DNA of 64,000 bases from Shimia sp040225985 (GCF_040225985.1 NZ_JBBPEU010000005.1:1-64000), one strand, 5' to 3'; positions 37,602 through 47,548 are shown, counted from the first letter of the stretch. Program-made: numbers and translations. The notes: a model not told the origin generated them from the sequence alone.

Positions 37602-39458
37602 TTATGCCATCAGATCGAAAACCTGTCCGCCAATCTGTATATTGATGCTGTCCTGCCCCGCACCGTCAACAAGGGCCCACATGATCTGGCCGGTCGGGCG
37701 ATAGATCACGAAAGCCTCCTCTACATTATCGTCGCCCGATCGCTCACCTGCTGCGTTCGAGGTGTGGGTGAAATTCACCTGAAACTGATCCCGTGTTGCA
37801 GATGCGATGCCAAATTGCAGGACATCGCCCGCTGCAGAGATGTAATCCTGAATCCAGTCCGAACCGTGGTCGAAAATTCCGATATGGTAGAAGCGATCGG
37901 CACCTGCACCTCCATTTACCAGATCATGGCCCCAACCACCGTTGACAAAGTCATTCCCGTCGCCACCGAACACCTGATCGCCAAAGGCGCTACCGGTGAG
38001 AGTGTCATTCCCGGATCCGCCAATTACGGTGTCCGCCCCAAAGCCGCCTGCGATCACGTCATCGCCGTTGTCACCACGAAGCTCGTCATTGCCGTGTCCG
38101 CCGTCGATGGTGTCGTTGCCTTCCCCACCGTATGCAATGTCGCGCAGGTCGTCTTCGGTCGCTCCTCCGCGCAAATCATCGTCGCCATCCCCGCCGATCA
38201 GGGTATCGCTGCCATCATTACCAATCAGCGTGTCGTTGCCACCTAACCCCGAAAGGCGGTCATTGTTGTTACCCCCTTCCAGCGTGTTGGCCCCTTCATC
38301 GCCGGTCAGGTTCCGCGCGGGGTCTGGCCGCACCGGATCAAGCGAGGTATCTGCGCCATCGAGATTGATTTCGTAAACCTCGTTGGTGACGATGAAGGCG
38401 GTGTTGTTATCGGTCCTGATCAAGGATCCGTGCGGTGTGCCTGAGCCAGTTTCGGACCCGATGAAATTGCCGTTCAGATCATATTCATGGATCACGCCAT
38501 AGTTCCGGAACGGCGATGTAATTTCGAAATCGTGGAAGTTGACCAAGAAACCGGTTTCGGTCGCCGTCAGGACGGGCACTGTCTGGCTGCCTGTCGTGAT
38601 CGCGTTGATCAGCGTAGGGCCGACAATTTCGGTGCCGGTCGGGCTATAGATACGAAACCAGACCGACCCGTCATCCGTGTCTTCGGGCTGGGTTTCCGCG
38701 TCTGTCCATGTGACGACGAAATTCCCGTTGGTCAAAGTTTCAATCTGAACCCCGGCCCGCACTCCGAAATGGTTGGAAGTACCTTCACTGATGGTGATCG
38801 CATCTCCGACTGAGGTGCCATCCATGTTGAAGAACCTCAGAAACGCCTCATCCACCGAGCCGGCCCGGTGAGAGGCGTACACAACAGCAAGCCGGTCACC
38901 CACAACGGCCAAATCATTAAGCCAACCAACGCCGTGGGCGGCCGCAGTGAGCGTGCCTTGTGATTGACCGATGAGGTTGCCCATCGGGTCCGCAACCATG
39001 AAATGGCCTTGATGCGCGACTGCGATATTGCCATTCGGAAGACTCCAGGCGTTGTCCAGCATCGAAACGGTGTTATCGCCAAAGACACCAGTGGTCAGCT
39101 CAGTTGCCGGGCCTGTTTCCTGCCCTGTTTCCGCATCCAGTGTGATCATCCAGTTTGTCATGATGGCGGGCAATGGCGCGGCATCGCGGACCTGAAAGTA
39201 CAGGTTCATGGTGCCATCGCGATTGTCATGTATGTGGTAGACGATCACCTCGCCCAGCCCCACATCGCCAAAATCTGCATATTGGTAAGTGTCAAACACC
39301 GGGCCATCGTCGTCAAACGCGCGCACGAAAAGCTGACCGCTGTTGGCTCCCACGATTACAACGTTGTCGTCCACCCGGTAGGTTCTGAAATGGGCGCCAT
39401 TGGCAAACACACGGTTGCTGTCATCCGTCGCGAAGGACGGTTCAAGAGAAAAAGCCAT
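37602..39458 (-). CDS. secreted RTX calcium-binding repeat protein
   Basis: A 618-residue protein without a Sec leader. The first 370 residues are beta-rich with repeated segments of the type VVTWTDAETQPEDTDDGSVW and FLVNFHDFEITSP, as in beta-propeller domains. About residues 385-520 hold RTX nonapeptides (GGNNNDRLSGLGGNDTLIG, GGDGDDDLRGG, GGSGNDTLTG, GGWGHDLVNGG). The tail (GGQVFDLMA) ends in a short hydrophobic motif, as in type I secretion substrates. Type I export is inferred; no transporter genes are near. The ATG at 39458 follows GGAGATAT. Confidence 0.8.
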   Translation of the reverse strand: MAFSLEPSFATDDSNRVFANGAHFRTYRVDDNVVIVGANSGQLFVRAFDDDGPVFDTYQYADFGDVGLGEVIVYHIHDNRDGTMNLYFQVRDAAPLPAIMTNWMITLDAETGQETGPATELTTGVFGDNTVSMLDNAWSLPNGNIAVAHQGHFMVADPMGNLIGQSQGTLTAAAHGVGWLNDLAVVGDRLAVVYASHRAGSVDEAFLRFFNMDGTSVGDAITISEGTSNHFGVRAGVQIETLTNGNFVVTWTDAETQPEDTDDGSVWFRIYSPTGTEIVGPTLINAITTGSQTVPVLTATETGFLVNFHDFEITSPFRNYGVIHEYDLNGNFIGSETGSGTPHGSLIRTDNNTAFIVTNEVYEINLDGADTSLDPVRPDPARNLTGDEGANTLEGGNNNDRLSGLGGNDTLIGNDGSDTLIGGDGDDDLRGGATEDDLRDIAYGGEGNDTIDGGHGNDELRGDNGDDVIAGGFGADTVIGGSGNDTLTGSAFGDQVFGGDGNDFVNGGWGHDLVNGGAGADRFYHIGIFDHGSDWIQDYISAAGDVLQFGIASATRDQFQVNFTHTSNAAGERSGDDNVEEAFVIYRPTGQIMWALVDGAGQDSINIQIGGQVFDLMA

Positions 39459-39553
39459 TGATATCTCCGCTGCATATGCCCTGTGCCGGGGCGCTCTAAA
39501 AATGTGTGACAGCGTAAACCCGCAACGTAAGTGCAATCAATAATTTGTTTGCG

Positions 39554-40288
39554 TCACTTGTTTTCGACGATTCCGACGATTGGGCCCAACCAGAAGCCGG
39601 GATCGGCGCGATCCAGTTCAGGTGCGTAAAGCCGCGAGACTTTTCCGTCGAGAAACAGCGCATTAGGCGTGCCGAGGGCGTCGCGAAACAGGCGCCCGAA
39701 TTCGTGAAACGTGACCTTGTCATTCGAGATTGCAAAGACCACACGTTTGCCATCGGCGGTTGTTCCAACCCCGTTACGGAAATGGCGCGAGGTGCTGTCG
39801 ACCAGAAATCGAGGGTGTAGTCTGCCGTTTATCACCAGCATCGGGCCTGATTGGGTGGCGTAGCGGCAGTTGGGAGAGGTCGCTTTGAAGGTAAGCGTTT
39901 CCACCACATCCACCCTATTGGCCGCAATACAGAGAACCCCGTTGGGCAAAAGGCCGAAGTTGCCATCGCTGGCACCGGTCAAAAGTTTGCCTTCAATGTC
40001 CCCGTTTTCGATATACAGGCCGACCGGGCTGCGATCTGCGTGATACATCCCCGCATTCATCGCAAAAACAAGACGCTCTTCAGGTGGAAGGGACGCGTTG
40101 ACGGTCGAAAATTGCCCGAGGATGCTGCCTTCTTCATTGCGCAGAAACAAGCGTATATCCTCGGAGGCATCAGCCTCGCAAACGGAATACTCACTGCCCT
40201 CGTGGACCAGATCGCGACAGTTCACCGCCAATCCCGCCGTCGCTGTCAGCATCAGTGCCGCAGCGCAGATGACGGCGCTCAGTTTCAT
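39554..40288 (-). CDS. DUF2233 phosphodiester glycosidase-like exported protein
   Basis: A 244-residue protein with a signal peptide (MKLSAVICAAALMLTATAGL). The DUF2233/NAGPA domain is seen in FAMNAGMYHADRSPVGLYIE, FGLLPNGVLCI, TQSGPMLVINGRLHP and NALFLDGKVSRLYAPEL. The family is named for N-acetylglucosamine phosphodiester alpha-glycosidase; bacterial roles are largely unknown. Its start overlaps the rbfA stop by four bases, giving the coupled pair rbfA-DUF2233. Confidence 0.87.
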   Translation of the reverse strand: MKLSAVICAAALMLTATAGLAVNCRDLVHEGSEYSVCEADASEDIRLFLRNEEGSILGQFSTVNASLPPEERLVFAMNAGMYHADRSPVGLYIENGDIEGKLLTGASDGNFGLLPNGVLCIAANRVDVVETLTFKATSPNCRYATQSGPMLVINGRLHPRFLVDSTSRHFRNGVGTTADGKRVVFAISNDKVTFHEFGRLFRDALGTPNALFLDGKVSRLYAPELDRADPGFWLGPIVGIVENK

Positions 40289-40686
40289 TCTTCGGTATCA
40301 AGGTCCTGACGCACGTGCGACTGATTCAGCATCCGGCGCGTATCATCCATCTGGTCAAAGGTCCGATCCAATTGAAAGCGCAGATCCGGTGTGAATTTCA
40401 GGCCGGTCTTCTTGCCAATCGCCCGCCTCAATTCTCCTTTGTTGCGCGCCAAAAGCTTGAGAACCTCTTCCTGACCCTTGCCGCCCAAAGGCAGCACATA
40501 GGCCGTGGCGATTTTCAGGTCCGGTGACGTGCGCACTTCGCCCACCGTGATTGAAAGGCGGTTGAGATCGGGGTCATGAATGTCACCGCGCGCCAACACC
40601 TCGGACAAGGTGCGGCGGATGAGTTCGCCAACGCGAAGCTGTCGTTGCGAGGGGCCGGGCCCGTCGTGAAATTTGTTCTTTGCCAT
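40285..40686 (-). CDS. rbfA: ribosome-binding factor A
   Basis: A 133-residue 30S maturation factor with a KH-like fold: SQRQLRVGELIRRTLSEVLA near the start, then LSITVGEVRTSPDLKIATAY, then LKFTPDLRFQLDRTFDQMDD. ATG at 40686 is chosen because GTGAGG is just upstream; a GTG three codons earlier is possible. It is divergent from dapB with a 120-base gap. Confidence 0.93.
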   Translation of the reverse strand: MAKNKFHDGPGPSQRQLRVGELIRRTLSEVLARGDIHDPDLNRLSITVGEVRTSPDLKIATAYVLPLGGKGQEEVLKLLARNKGELRRAIGKKTGLKFTPDLRFQLDRTFDQMDDTRRMLNQSHVRQDLDTEE

Positions 40687-40806
40687 GCGCCTCACTTATG
40701 CCTTTCACAAGTCTTTGCCAAGCACGACCGCATTGGGTAAACCCGTGCCCGAACATCAGATTGTCTGAAAACAGCGTATCGCAGCATCGCGGATAAGGAA
40801 ATTGCC

Positions 40807-41616
40807 ATGGAAGATCTTCCCGGAATCGTCATCACAGGGGCTTCGGGCCGTATGGGGCAGATGTTGATCAATACCGTGGTGGGCAGCGACAAGGTTAGGC
40901 TGGTCGGAGCGATTGAACGCGAGGGTCATCCGTGGGTCGGACAGGATGTGGGCGAAGCCATGGGGGGGCAACCTCTTGGGGTGGTTGTGACGGACGAACC
41001 TCTCGAGGCCTTTGCCAAGGCGCAGGCCGTGATTGATTTCACAGCCCCCTCGGCAACGCTGCAGTTTGCCAAGCTCGCAGCACAGGCGCGGGCCGTACAT
41101 GTCATTGGGACGACCGGCATGACGGATGAGGATATTGCCAAGCTCGAACCGTGCGCGCGCCATGCTGTGATCGTGCGCGCCGGTAACATGTCGCTTGGGG
41201 TCAACCTTCTGACCCAACTGACCCGCAAGGTTGCTGCCGCACTGGATGCCGACTTTGACATCGAAGTAATCGAAGCCCACCACCATCACAAGGTTGATGC
41301 GCCGTCCGGAACCGCTCTTATGCTGGGCGAGGCCGCCGCCGAAGGGCGTGGCGTGAAGCTCTCGGATGTGGCGGATCGTGCGCGCGATGGCATCACGGGC
41401 GCACGCAAACGCGGAGATATCGGGTTTGTGGCCATTCGGGGTGGGGATATCGTCGGCGAACATGACGTGCTTTTTGCCGCGCCGGGCGAGCGCATCACCC
41501 TTCGGCATGTCGCAACCGACCGGTCCGTATTTGCGCGGGGCGCGTTGAAGGCGGCCCTGTGGGGACAGGACAAAAAGCCCGGCGAATATGATATGCTCGA
41601 CGTGCTTGGCCTTTAA
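40807..41616 (+). CDS. dapB: 4-hydroxy-tetrahydrodipicolinate reductase
   Basis: A 269-residue enzyme of diaminopimelate and lysine synthesis. The NAD(P) loop is IVITGASGRMGQMLINTV, and the signature EAHHHHKVDAPSGTALM holds the catalytic His and Lys. The GTTGM loop (VIGTTGMTDEDIAKL) is present. Full length for the family. AAGGAAATTGCC precedes the ATG. Confidence 0.97.
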   Translation: MEDLPGIVITGASGRMGQMLINTVVGSDKVRLVGAIEREGHPWVGQDVGEAMGGQPLGVVVTDEPLEAFAKAQAVIDFTAPSATLQFAKLAAQARAVHVIGTTGMTDEDIAKLEPCARHAVIVRAGNMSLGVNLLTQLTRKVAAALDADFDIEVIEAHHHHKVDAPSGTALMLGEAAAEGRGVKLSDVADRARDGITGARKRGDIGFVAIRGGDIVGEHDVLFAAPGERITLRHVATDRSVFARGALKAALWGQDKKPGEYDMLDVLGL

Positions 41617-41910
41617 TTCTTGCGGTTCGCACCGGTGTTCGCCCCGGTCCATCATGCGCCCTTGTCTCGAACCTGTTCGAATGTCGCTTCGGGTCGAGGA
41701 AAAAGATAAATCGTGCTAGGATTTGCGCAATGCATGGGCTTTCGGGCCCTGTCCTGTGACTCTGAGCTTGGCGTGATCCGACACGTTTCAAATCGAAAAA
41801 TGAGACAGGATTGGCACAAAAGCTTGCTGGACCTGCCTTGTTGTGTCTTAATGCGAGAAACAAAAAGCTGAACGACCATTTAAGAAATGGTCAAAACCAG
41901 GGAGAACACC

Positions 41911-42870
41911 ATGAAAAACGGATTGATGTTGCGCTTGTCGGCTTTGGCCATGATTGCCTCAGGTGCGGTGCAGGCGGCTGACCTTGGCGCAGTTGACGAA
42001 CCGATTAAGCTGGCGATCAACGAATGGACCGGCCAGCACGTTACCACCCATGTCGCTGCCGAAATGCTTCGCTCTGCCGGATACGAAGTGGAATTCGTAA
42101 CGGCGGGTATGCTGAACCAGTTTCAGGCAATCGCAGATGGCGACATCCATGCGACACTGGAAATCTGGTCCTCCAACGTGTCCGATCAATACGCCGTGCT
42201 GAAGGGCGAAGGCAAGTTGGAAGAGTTGTCCGATCTTGGGCTGAATGCGCGGGAAGGGATCGCTTATCCGGCGCACGTCGCAGACCTGTGTCCGGGCCTC
42301 CCGGCGTGGGAAGCGCTGAAAGATTGCGCGATGAACTTTGCCACGGCCGAAACTCTGCCGATGGGGCGTCTTGTGGACTATCCTGCGGATTGGGGAACCC
42401 CCGGTGCAGACCGCATGACCGGTCTTGAGTTGCCGTTCAAGGCCGTTCCGGCGGGGTCCGAAGGGGCGCTGATTGCCGAGCTGCGTGCGTCTACCGAAAA
42501 GAAATCACCGCTGCTGATCACCTTTTGGCAACCGCATTGGGCTATGTCCGCCTATGACGTCAAGTTTGTGGATCTGCCGCCGGGTGAAGAGGCGTGCTTC
42601 AACGATCCTGCCTGGGGGCCGAACCCGAACGCCATCAACGATTGCGACTTTTCTGCCAGCCGTATCTTCAAGGCAGGTTGGCCGGGCCTGAAAGACAAAT
42701 GGCCCGCCGCCCACGAAATCCTTGTGAACTACCAGCTTGCGGTCGAAGATCAGCAACCCATGATGGGTGCCGTCGATGTCGACGGCGAGTCGGTTGAAAA
42801 GGTGGTTGCCGCCTGGATGTCCGAGAACGAGGGCAAGTGGAAGCCGGTTGTGGACGCGGCGACCAACTAA
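41911..42870 (+). CDS. glycine-betaine/choline-type ABC substrate-binding protein
   Basis: A 319-residue ProX/OpuAC-type periplasmic protein. The signal peptide is residues 1-21 (RLSALAMIASGAVQA). The mature part has IKLAINEWTGQHVTTHVAAE, IHATLEIWSSNVSDQ and LLITFWQPHWAMSAYDVKFV, with aromatic residues as expected for cation-pi binding of a quaternary ammonium group. GGAGAACACC precedes the ATG. The next gene starts three bases after its stop. The exact ligand (betaine, choline, carnitine, proline betaine or DMSP) is not decided by sequence. Confidence 0.87.
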   Translation: MKNGLMLRLSALAMIASGAVQAADLGAVDEPIKLAINEWTGQHVTTHVAAEMLRSAGYEVEFVTAGMLNQFQAIADGDIHATLEIWSSNVSDQYAVLKGEGKLEELSDLGLNAREGIAYPAHVADLCPGLPAWEALKDCAMNFATAETLPMGRLVDYPADWGTPGADRMTGLELPFKAVPAGSEGALIAELRASTEKKSPLLITFWQPHWAMSAYDVKFVDLPPGEEACFNDPAWGPNPNAINDCDFSASRIFKAGWPGLKDKWPAAHEILVNYQLAVEDQQPMMGAVDVDGESVEKVVAAWMSENEGKWKPVVDAATN

Positions 42871-42873
42871 GCC

Positions 42874-43926
42874 ATGACGTCTGAAAGCATGACCGCTCCG
42901 GCGATCTCGGTCGAACGCCTCTGGCAGGTCTTCGGCGACGATTCCGGCAATGCGTTGCGCGATGCGCAAGGTTCCGGAGACCAGAGCGAGATTGCCGAAA
43001 GCCTTGTCTCGCGCGGCCTTATTCCGGCCGTGCGGGATGCGAATTTCGAGGTTCAAAAAGGCGAACTTTTCGTCATCATGGGCCTGTCGGGATCAGGAAA
43101 GTCTACCCTGATCCGCTGTATTTCCAGATTGATCGAACCGACTGCGGGGGCCGTCAATATCGATGGAGAGGACATCCTCAAAGCCGATGACAAGAGGCTG
43201 ATCGAATTGCGCCGTCGTAAGTTGGGGATGGTGTTTCAGCACTTTGGCCTGTTCCCGCACATGACAGTGGTCGACAACGTGGCCTTTCCGCTCAAAATGC
43301 AGGGCGCAGGGCAAGCTGAGCGTCAGGCCCGCGCGCTGGAAGTCCTTAAGATGGTTGATCTTGAGGGGCGCGAAGATGCCTATCCCCGCCAATTGTCTGG
43401 CGGACAACGCCAGCGCGTCGGGATCGCGCGGTCACTGGCTGTCAATCCCGACATCTGGTTCCTTGACGAACCGTTCTCGGCGCTTGATCCTCTGATCCGT
43501 CGGCAGTTGCAGGATGAATTTCTCCATATTCAGGCCACTCTCAAGAAGTCGATCGTGTTCATTACGCACGATATCGCCGAGGCTCTGAAACTGGCGGATC
43601 GAATTGCCATCATGAAAGACGGAGAAATCGTTCAGATCGGCACGCCGGAAGAGATCGTGCTGAACCCCGTGAATGACTATGTGGCTGAGTTTTCCAAGGA
43701 TGTTCCCAAGGGGCGTCACGCCTGTGTCGAATCGGTAATGTTGAAATCAGTGCCCGACCACATGCCCGATGATCCGGGCCTGAAAGTCGGCATGACCCTG
43801 GATACCGCCTTAGCCAAATGCATGTTGCTCTATGAACCTGTTCCGGTGCGGGATGCAGCGGGCACGGTTGTGGGTGCCGTGAATCCGGGCGATTTGGCGG
43901 CCGCTTTGCAGGTTGAAGACACATGA
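42874..43926 (+). CDS. ABC transporter ATP-binding protein, ProV/OpuAA type
   Basis: A 350-residue ATPase with the N-terminal extension typical of ProV. Walker A is IMGLSGSGKSTLIRCISRLI, the signature is QLSGGQRQRVGIARSLA, and Walker B is DIWFLDEPFSALDP. The C-terminal 100 residues are a shortened regulatory region (CBS-like, MTLDTALAKCMLLYEPVPVR). It overlaps the permease start by four bases. Confidence 0.9.
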   Translation: MTSESMTAPAISVERLWQVFGDDSGNALRDAQGSGDQSEIAESLVSRGLIPAVRDANFEVQKGELFVIMGLSGSGKSTLIRCISRLIEPTAGAVNIDGEDILKADDKRLIELRRRKLGMVFQHFGLFPHMTVVDNVAFPLKMQGAGQAERQARALEVLKMVDLEGREDAYPRQLSGGQRQRVGIARSLAVNPDIWFLDEPFSALDPLIRRQLQDEFLHIQATLKKSIVFITHDIAEALKLADRIAIMKDGEIVQIGTPEEIVLNPVNDYVAEFSKDVPKGRHACVESVMLKSVPDHMPDDPGLKVGMTLDTALAKCMLLYEPVPVRDAAGTVVGAVNPGDLAAALQVEDT

Positions 43927-45989
43927 GCCTTGCCGTTGACGCTCCAACAAGGCGCCGCTTGACCCTGACCCGAGGTGCCAAAGCGGCGCTTGTCGTGCTT
44001 TTTGTCGGGGTTGTCTGCAGGGTTTTCGGGTCGCAGTTGGAATGGTTGGTGATCTGGCCGGACGCGCTGGTCCTGCCGGTGACCGAATGGGTGGGAACAA
44101 TTGTCGGTTGGTTTCTGGGTGTGCTGAAACCGATTGCACGGTTCTTGTCATTCCTGCTTGGCTTCCCGATGCAGTGGGCGAGTTTTGTTCTCGGACAAAC
44201 GCCATGGCCTTTGACGATTGGCGTCGTCGTGGCTTTGGGGTGGTATCTTGGCGGTCTGCGAATGGCTTTGTTGGGTGGCCTCGGCCTTGGGTTCGTGCTG
44301 CTTAGCGGATATTGGGCCGAAGGGATGAACACGCTGGCGCTTGTTGCGGTTTCCGTACCCCTTGCCCTTCTGAGCGGCCTCGCGATTGGCATTCTGGCTT
44401 ATGAAAAACCCCGAGTGAAAGCGGCTGTAAACGTTGTGCTGGACGTGATGCAGACAGTGCCGACATTTGCCTATCTGACTCCCTTGCTTGTTCTGTTCGG
44501 GTTCGGGCCAGTGGTCGGTTTGATTGCGTCTGCGATCTATGCTGCCCCGCCCATGGCGCGCAATGTCTTGCTAGGGCTGGAGCGGGTGGAGGCCGAAGTG
44601 CGTGAAGCGGCGGTCATGTCGGGCGCGACCCGTCGTCAGCAACTGTTTCTGGTCGAATTGCCCAGTGCCACAACACAGATCATGGTCGGCGTAAACCAGT
44701 GTCTGATGGCCGCTTTGTCCATGGTCATTATCGCGGCTGTTATCGGCGGATTTGATGATATCGGCTGGGAAGTGCTTTTGACAATGCGCAAGGCACAGTT
44801 TGGGCAAAGCTTCATGGCAGGGCTCGTGGTGGTAATCTTCGCCATTATCATCGACCGGATGTCTGCCAAACTGGCTGAACCCAGAGTGCATCATGCATCT
44901 GGCGTAACACGGGGCATACTCGTGGCTGCCGCGGCTGCGGCGATTGCGGTCTGGTTCACGGGCTGGAAGAGTGCCGATTTCCGCGCCTTTGACGGCATCG
45001 CCGAAGCGATTGATACGGGTGTCGGGACGTTCACGGCCAACAACGGGGCCGTGCTGGACGGCTTCAAGAATGGTGCGATGTTCTATGGGCTTTTGCCACT
45101 TCGAATAGGTCTGTCGGATGCTGTGTTGCCTTTCACCTGGGGCTTCAAGTGGACCGCAACACTTACATGGCTTTGGTACGGTGCCGCTGCGGTTCTTGCC
45201 TCGTTGCTGATCTCGAGGGGGCGAGTGACCACAGGCGTGATGCTGGTGATTTTTGCGGGCATGCTGGAAGTTGGCATTGCGCAGTTGGCCTGGCCCTTCG
45301 TGCTGATCGGCGCAGGGGCTCTTGGCTATGTTGCTGGAGGCGCCAAACTGGCACGTTTTGCCGTGCTTCTGCTGGCCTCAATCTTGGTCACCGGGCTTTG
45401 GGACCGCGCGCTGTTGTCGCTTTATTTGTCAGGCGCATCCGTTTTTGCTTGTGCATTGATCGGGGGCGCGCTTGGGCTTTGGGCGGGTGTCAGCAAAACG
45501 GCATGGGCCGTTCTCAGACCGATTTGTGACCTGTTGCAGACCATTCCCCTGTTTGTGTTCCTGATTCCGGTCTTGATGTTTTTCCAGATCGGAGAGTTCT
45601 CGGCGTTTCTGGCGATCTGCATGTACGCGATTGTTCCGATGATCCGCTATACGCGCCATGGTTTGATCAATACGCCCGATGACCTGATCGAGGCCGCCCG
45701 CGCTTCGGGGGCCGGCAAGTGGCAGGAAATGTTCGAAGTGCGCGCACCCTACGCCGCGCCGACAATCCTGCTGGGCTTGAATCAGACGATTCTTTATGCC
45801 TTTGCCATGCTGGTGATCGCGGCCCTCATCGGCACGACGGGGCTGGGTCAATCGATCTACCTCGCGCTTGGGCAGGCAGATGTCGGACTGGGGCTTACTG
45901 CCGGGGCGGCAATGGCAATCCTCGCCCTTGTCGCGGACAGGTTGGTGCAGGGTTTTGCAGAAGAGAGGCGCCAAGCCCTCGGGTTGTGA
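43923..45989 (+). CDS. glycine-betaine-type ABC permease, two permease domains fused
   Basis: A 688-residue membrane protein with two complete BPD_transp_1 domains. The first holds MQTVPTFAYLTPLLVLFGFG and EAAVMSGATRRQQLFLVELP. The second holds LLQTIPLFVFLIPVLMFFQI and EAARASGAGKWQEMFEVRAP. Each has its own EAA-type coupling loop, so one chain supplies both halves of the channel. OpuAB and ProW are normally single-domain homodimers of about 280-350 residues. ATG overlaps the ATPase stop (ATGA at 43923-43926). It ends the three-gene importer. Confidence 0.9.
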   Translation: MSLAVDAPTRRRLTLTRGAKAALVVLFVGVVCRVFGSQLEWLVIWPDALVLPVTEWVGTIVGWFLGVLKPIARFLSFLLGFPMQWASFVLGQTPWPLTIGVVVALGWYLGGLRMALLGGLGLGFVLLSGYWAEGMNTLALVAVSVPLALLSGLAIGILAYEKPRVKAAVNVVLDVMQTVPTFAYLTPLLVLFGFGPVVGLIASAIYAAPPMARNVLLGLERVEAEVREAAVMSGATRRQQLFLVELPSATTQIMVGVNQCLMAALSMVIIAAVIGGFDDIGWEVLLTMRKAQFGQSFMAGLVVVIFAIIIDRMSAKLAEPRVHHASGVTRGILVAAAAAAIAVWFTGWKSADFRAFDGIAEAIDTGVGTFTANNGAVLDGFKNGAMFYGLLPLRIGLSDAVLPFTWGFKWTATLTWLWYGAAAVLASLLISRGRVTTGVMLVIFAGMLEVGIAQLAWPFVLIGAGALGYVAGGAKLARFAVLLLASILVTGLWDRALLSLYLSGASVFACALIGGALGLWAGVSKTAWAVLRPICDLLQTIPLFVFLIPVLMFFQIGEFSAFLAICMYAIVPMIRYTRHGLINTPDDLIEAARASGAGKWQEMFEVRAPYAAPTILLGLNQTILYAFAMLVIAALIGTTGLGQSIYLALGQADVGLGLTAGAAMAILALVADRLVQGFAEERRQALGL

Positions 45990-46015
45990 CAGGCGTACGG
46001 GATGCGGGGTCGCAA

Positions 46016-46204
46016 TCAAAAATCGATTGCGATTCCTTTCTTTTCCCAATCTCCATAGCGGACAGGTTCGGGGCCATCCCGGCCGCCAAGCTCGGTCGGC
46101 AACTCTAGGGATTTCTCTTTCTTGCGCCGTTCTTCGGCCTCGGCCAATGCGCGCAACGCAGCGGGCGGCAGGTCGCGTTTTTCTTCCTCGGGCGTATCCG
46201 TCAT
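46016..46204 (-). CDS. DUF1674/SDHAF4-like succinate dehydrogenase assembly factor
   Basis: A 62-residue protein: LPPAALRALAEAEERRKKEK, then RDGPEPVRYGDWEKKGIAID at the very end. The RYGDWEKKGxxxDF tail is the hallmark of the DUF1674 family, whose eukaryotic members (SDHAF4) bind the flavinylated succinate dehydrogenase subunit. AAGGAACCCC precedes the ATG at 46204. It is divergent from rsmB. Confidence 0.87.
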   Translation of the reverse strand: MTDTPEEEKRDLPPAALRALAEAEERRKKEKSLELPTELGGRDGPEPVRYGDWEKKGIAIDF

Positions 46205-46279
46205 ACCGGGGTTCCTTTCAGGTCTGCCCCTTGATATACGCGCCTGTCCCCGCTGGACAAGCCATTGAAGGAGCGACTG

Positions 46280-47548
46280 ATGTCCGAAACCGGAGTGCAG
46301 GCCCGCCGCAGTGCGGTATATTTGCTGGATCAGGTTCTGGGTGAAGGCCGCCTCATGTCCGAATTGATCGGGGGCGGCGCGCTGGATCGCCTTGGCCCGG
46401 AAGACCGTGCCCGGGCGCAGCGTCTGGCGATGGAAACCTTGCGCGGTCTCGAACGCGCGGATCGCCTGTTGCAGAAACACCTTCAGAAATACCCCCCGCT
46501 AACTGTGCGCAATGTGTTGCGCCTTGCGACAGTTGAACTGTGTCAGGGCGGCGCGGCGCATGGCGTGGTGAATGCATCGGTTACGATTGTCTCCAAGAAC
46601 AAGCGCACACAATCCATGAAGGGGCTGGTGAATGCCGTTCTGCGGAAGGTTGCCGCGACCGGACCCGAGAGCTGGCAAGGCTTGCGTGCTCCAAGGCTGC
46701 CGCGCTGGCTGCGCGACCCCTTGGTAATGGCGTATGGGTCCGAGGATGTGGCTGCCATGGAACGCGCGCATTTCGAAGGCGCGCCGCTGGATTTGACGGC
46801 GAAGGCTGATCCCGAAAAGCTGGCTGCCGCAGTCGGTGGCAAGGTGTTGCCCACGGGCTCTGTGCGTGTCGAAGCAGGGCAACAGGTGTCGACCCTGCCA
46901 GCATATGAGGCTGGGGATTGGTGGGTTCAGGATGCCGCCGCTGCGTTGCCTGTGCAGGTCCTTGCTCCGACCAAAGGCGAAAAGGTCCTTGATCTCTGTG
47001 CTGCGCCTGGCGGCAAAACCATGCAGATCGCCGCGCGCGGGGCCGAGGTGACGGCGGTGGATGTCTCGGAAAACCGCATGAAACGCGTGCGGGAAAACCT
47101 CAAGCGTACGGGATTGCGCGCAAACCTCGTCGTCGGGGATGTGTTCGAACAATCCGGCACGTGGGACGCCATTTTGCTGGATGCGCCCTGCTCGGCCACG
47201 GGAACAATTCGTCGGCACCCGGACCTGCCTCATGCGAAAGATGGCAGTGACTTTGGCGAGTTGATCGCCTTGCAGGCTGGTATGATTGACCATGCGATTT
47301 CCCTGCTGAAACCGGGGGGGCGTCTGGTGTTCTGTACCTGCAGCCTGTTGCCCGATGAAGGCGAATGTCAGATCGAGGATGCGCTGGCCCGCCACAAGGG
47401 CCTGTCTGTGGACAGGGCAGCGGTGCAATTGCCCGGCGTCGAGTCGGGTTGGATCACCGAAGAAGGTGGGTTGCGGCTGCGACCTGATTACTGGCCTGAA
47501 AGCGGCGGCATGGATGGTTTCTACATGGCGTGTCTAACCAAAGGGTGA
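46280..47548 (+). CDS. rsmB: 16S rRNA m5C methyltransferase, RsmB/NOL family
   Basis: A 422-residue protein with an N-terminal NusB-like RNA-binding domain (RRSAVYLLDQVLGEGRLMSE) and a C-terminal SAM domain. It has VLDLCAAPGGKTMQIAARGA (motif I), LLDAPCSATGTIRRHPD (motif IV, Pro-Cys) and FCTCSLLPDEGE (motif VI, catalytic Cys). RsmB makes m5C967 in 16S rRNA. AAGGAG lies six bases before the ATG at 46280; an ATG five codons earlier is less well placed. Confidence 0.88.
   Translation: MSETGVQARRSAVYLLDQVLGEGRLMSELIGGGALDRLGPEDRARAQRLAMETLRGLERADRLLQKHLQKYPPLTVRNVLRLATVELCQGGAAHGVVNASVTIVSKNKRTQSMKGLVNAVLRKVAATGPESWQGLRAPRLPRWLRDPLVMAYGSEDVAAMERAHFEGAPLDLTAKADPEKLAAAVGGKVLPTGSVRVEAGQQVSTLPAYEAGDWWVQDAAAALPVQVLAPTKGEKVLDLCAAPGGKTMQIAARGAEVTAVDVSENRMKRVRENLKRTGLRANLVVGDVFEQSGTWDAILLDAPCSATGTIRRHPDLPHAKDGSDFGELIALQAGMIDHAISLLKPGGRLVFCTCSLLPDEGECQIEDALARHKGLSVDRAAVQLPGVESGWITEEGGLRLRPDYWPESGGMDGFYMACLTKG

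Noticed and set aside
40756..41655. 299-codon open frame on the minus strand opposite dapB
   Set aside because: dapB is certain on the plus strand, and the opposite frame would run into the dapB-rbfA promoter gap.
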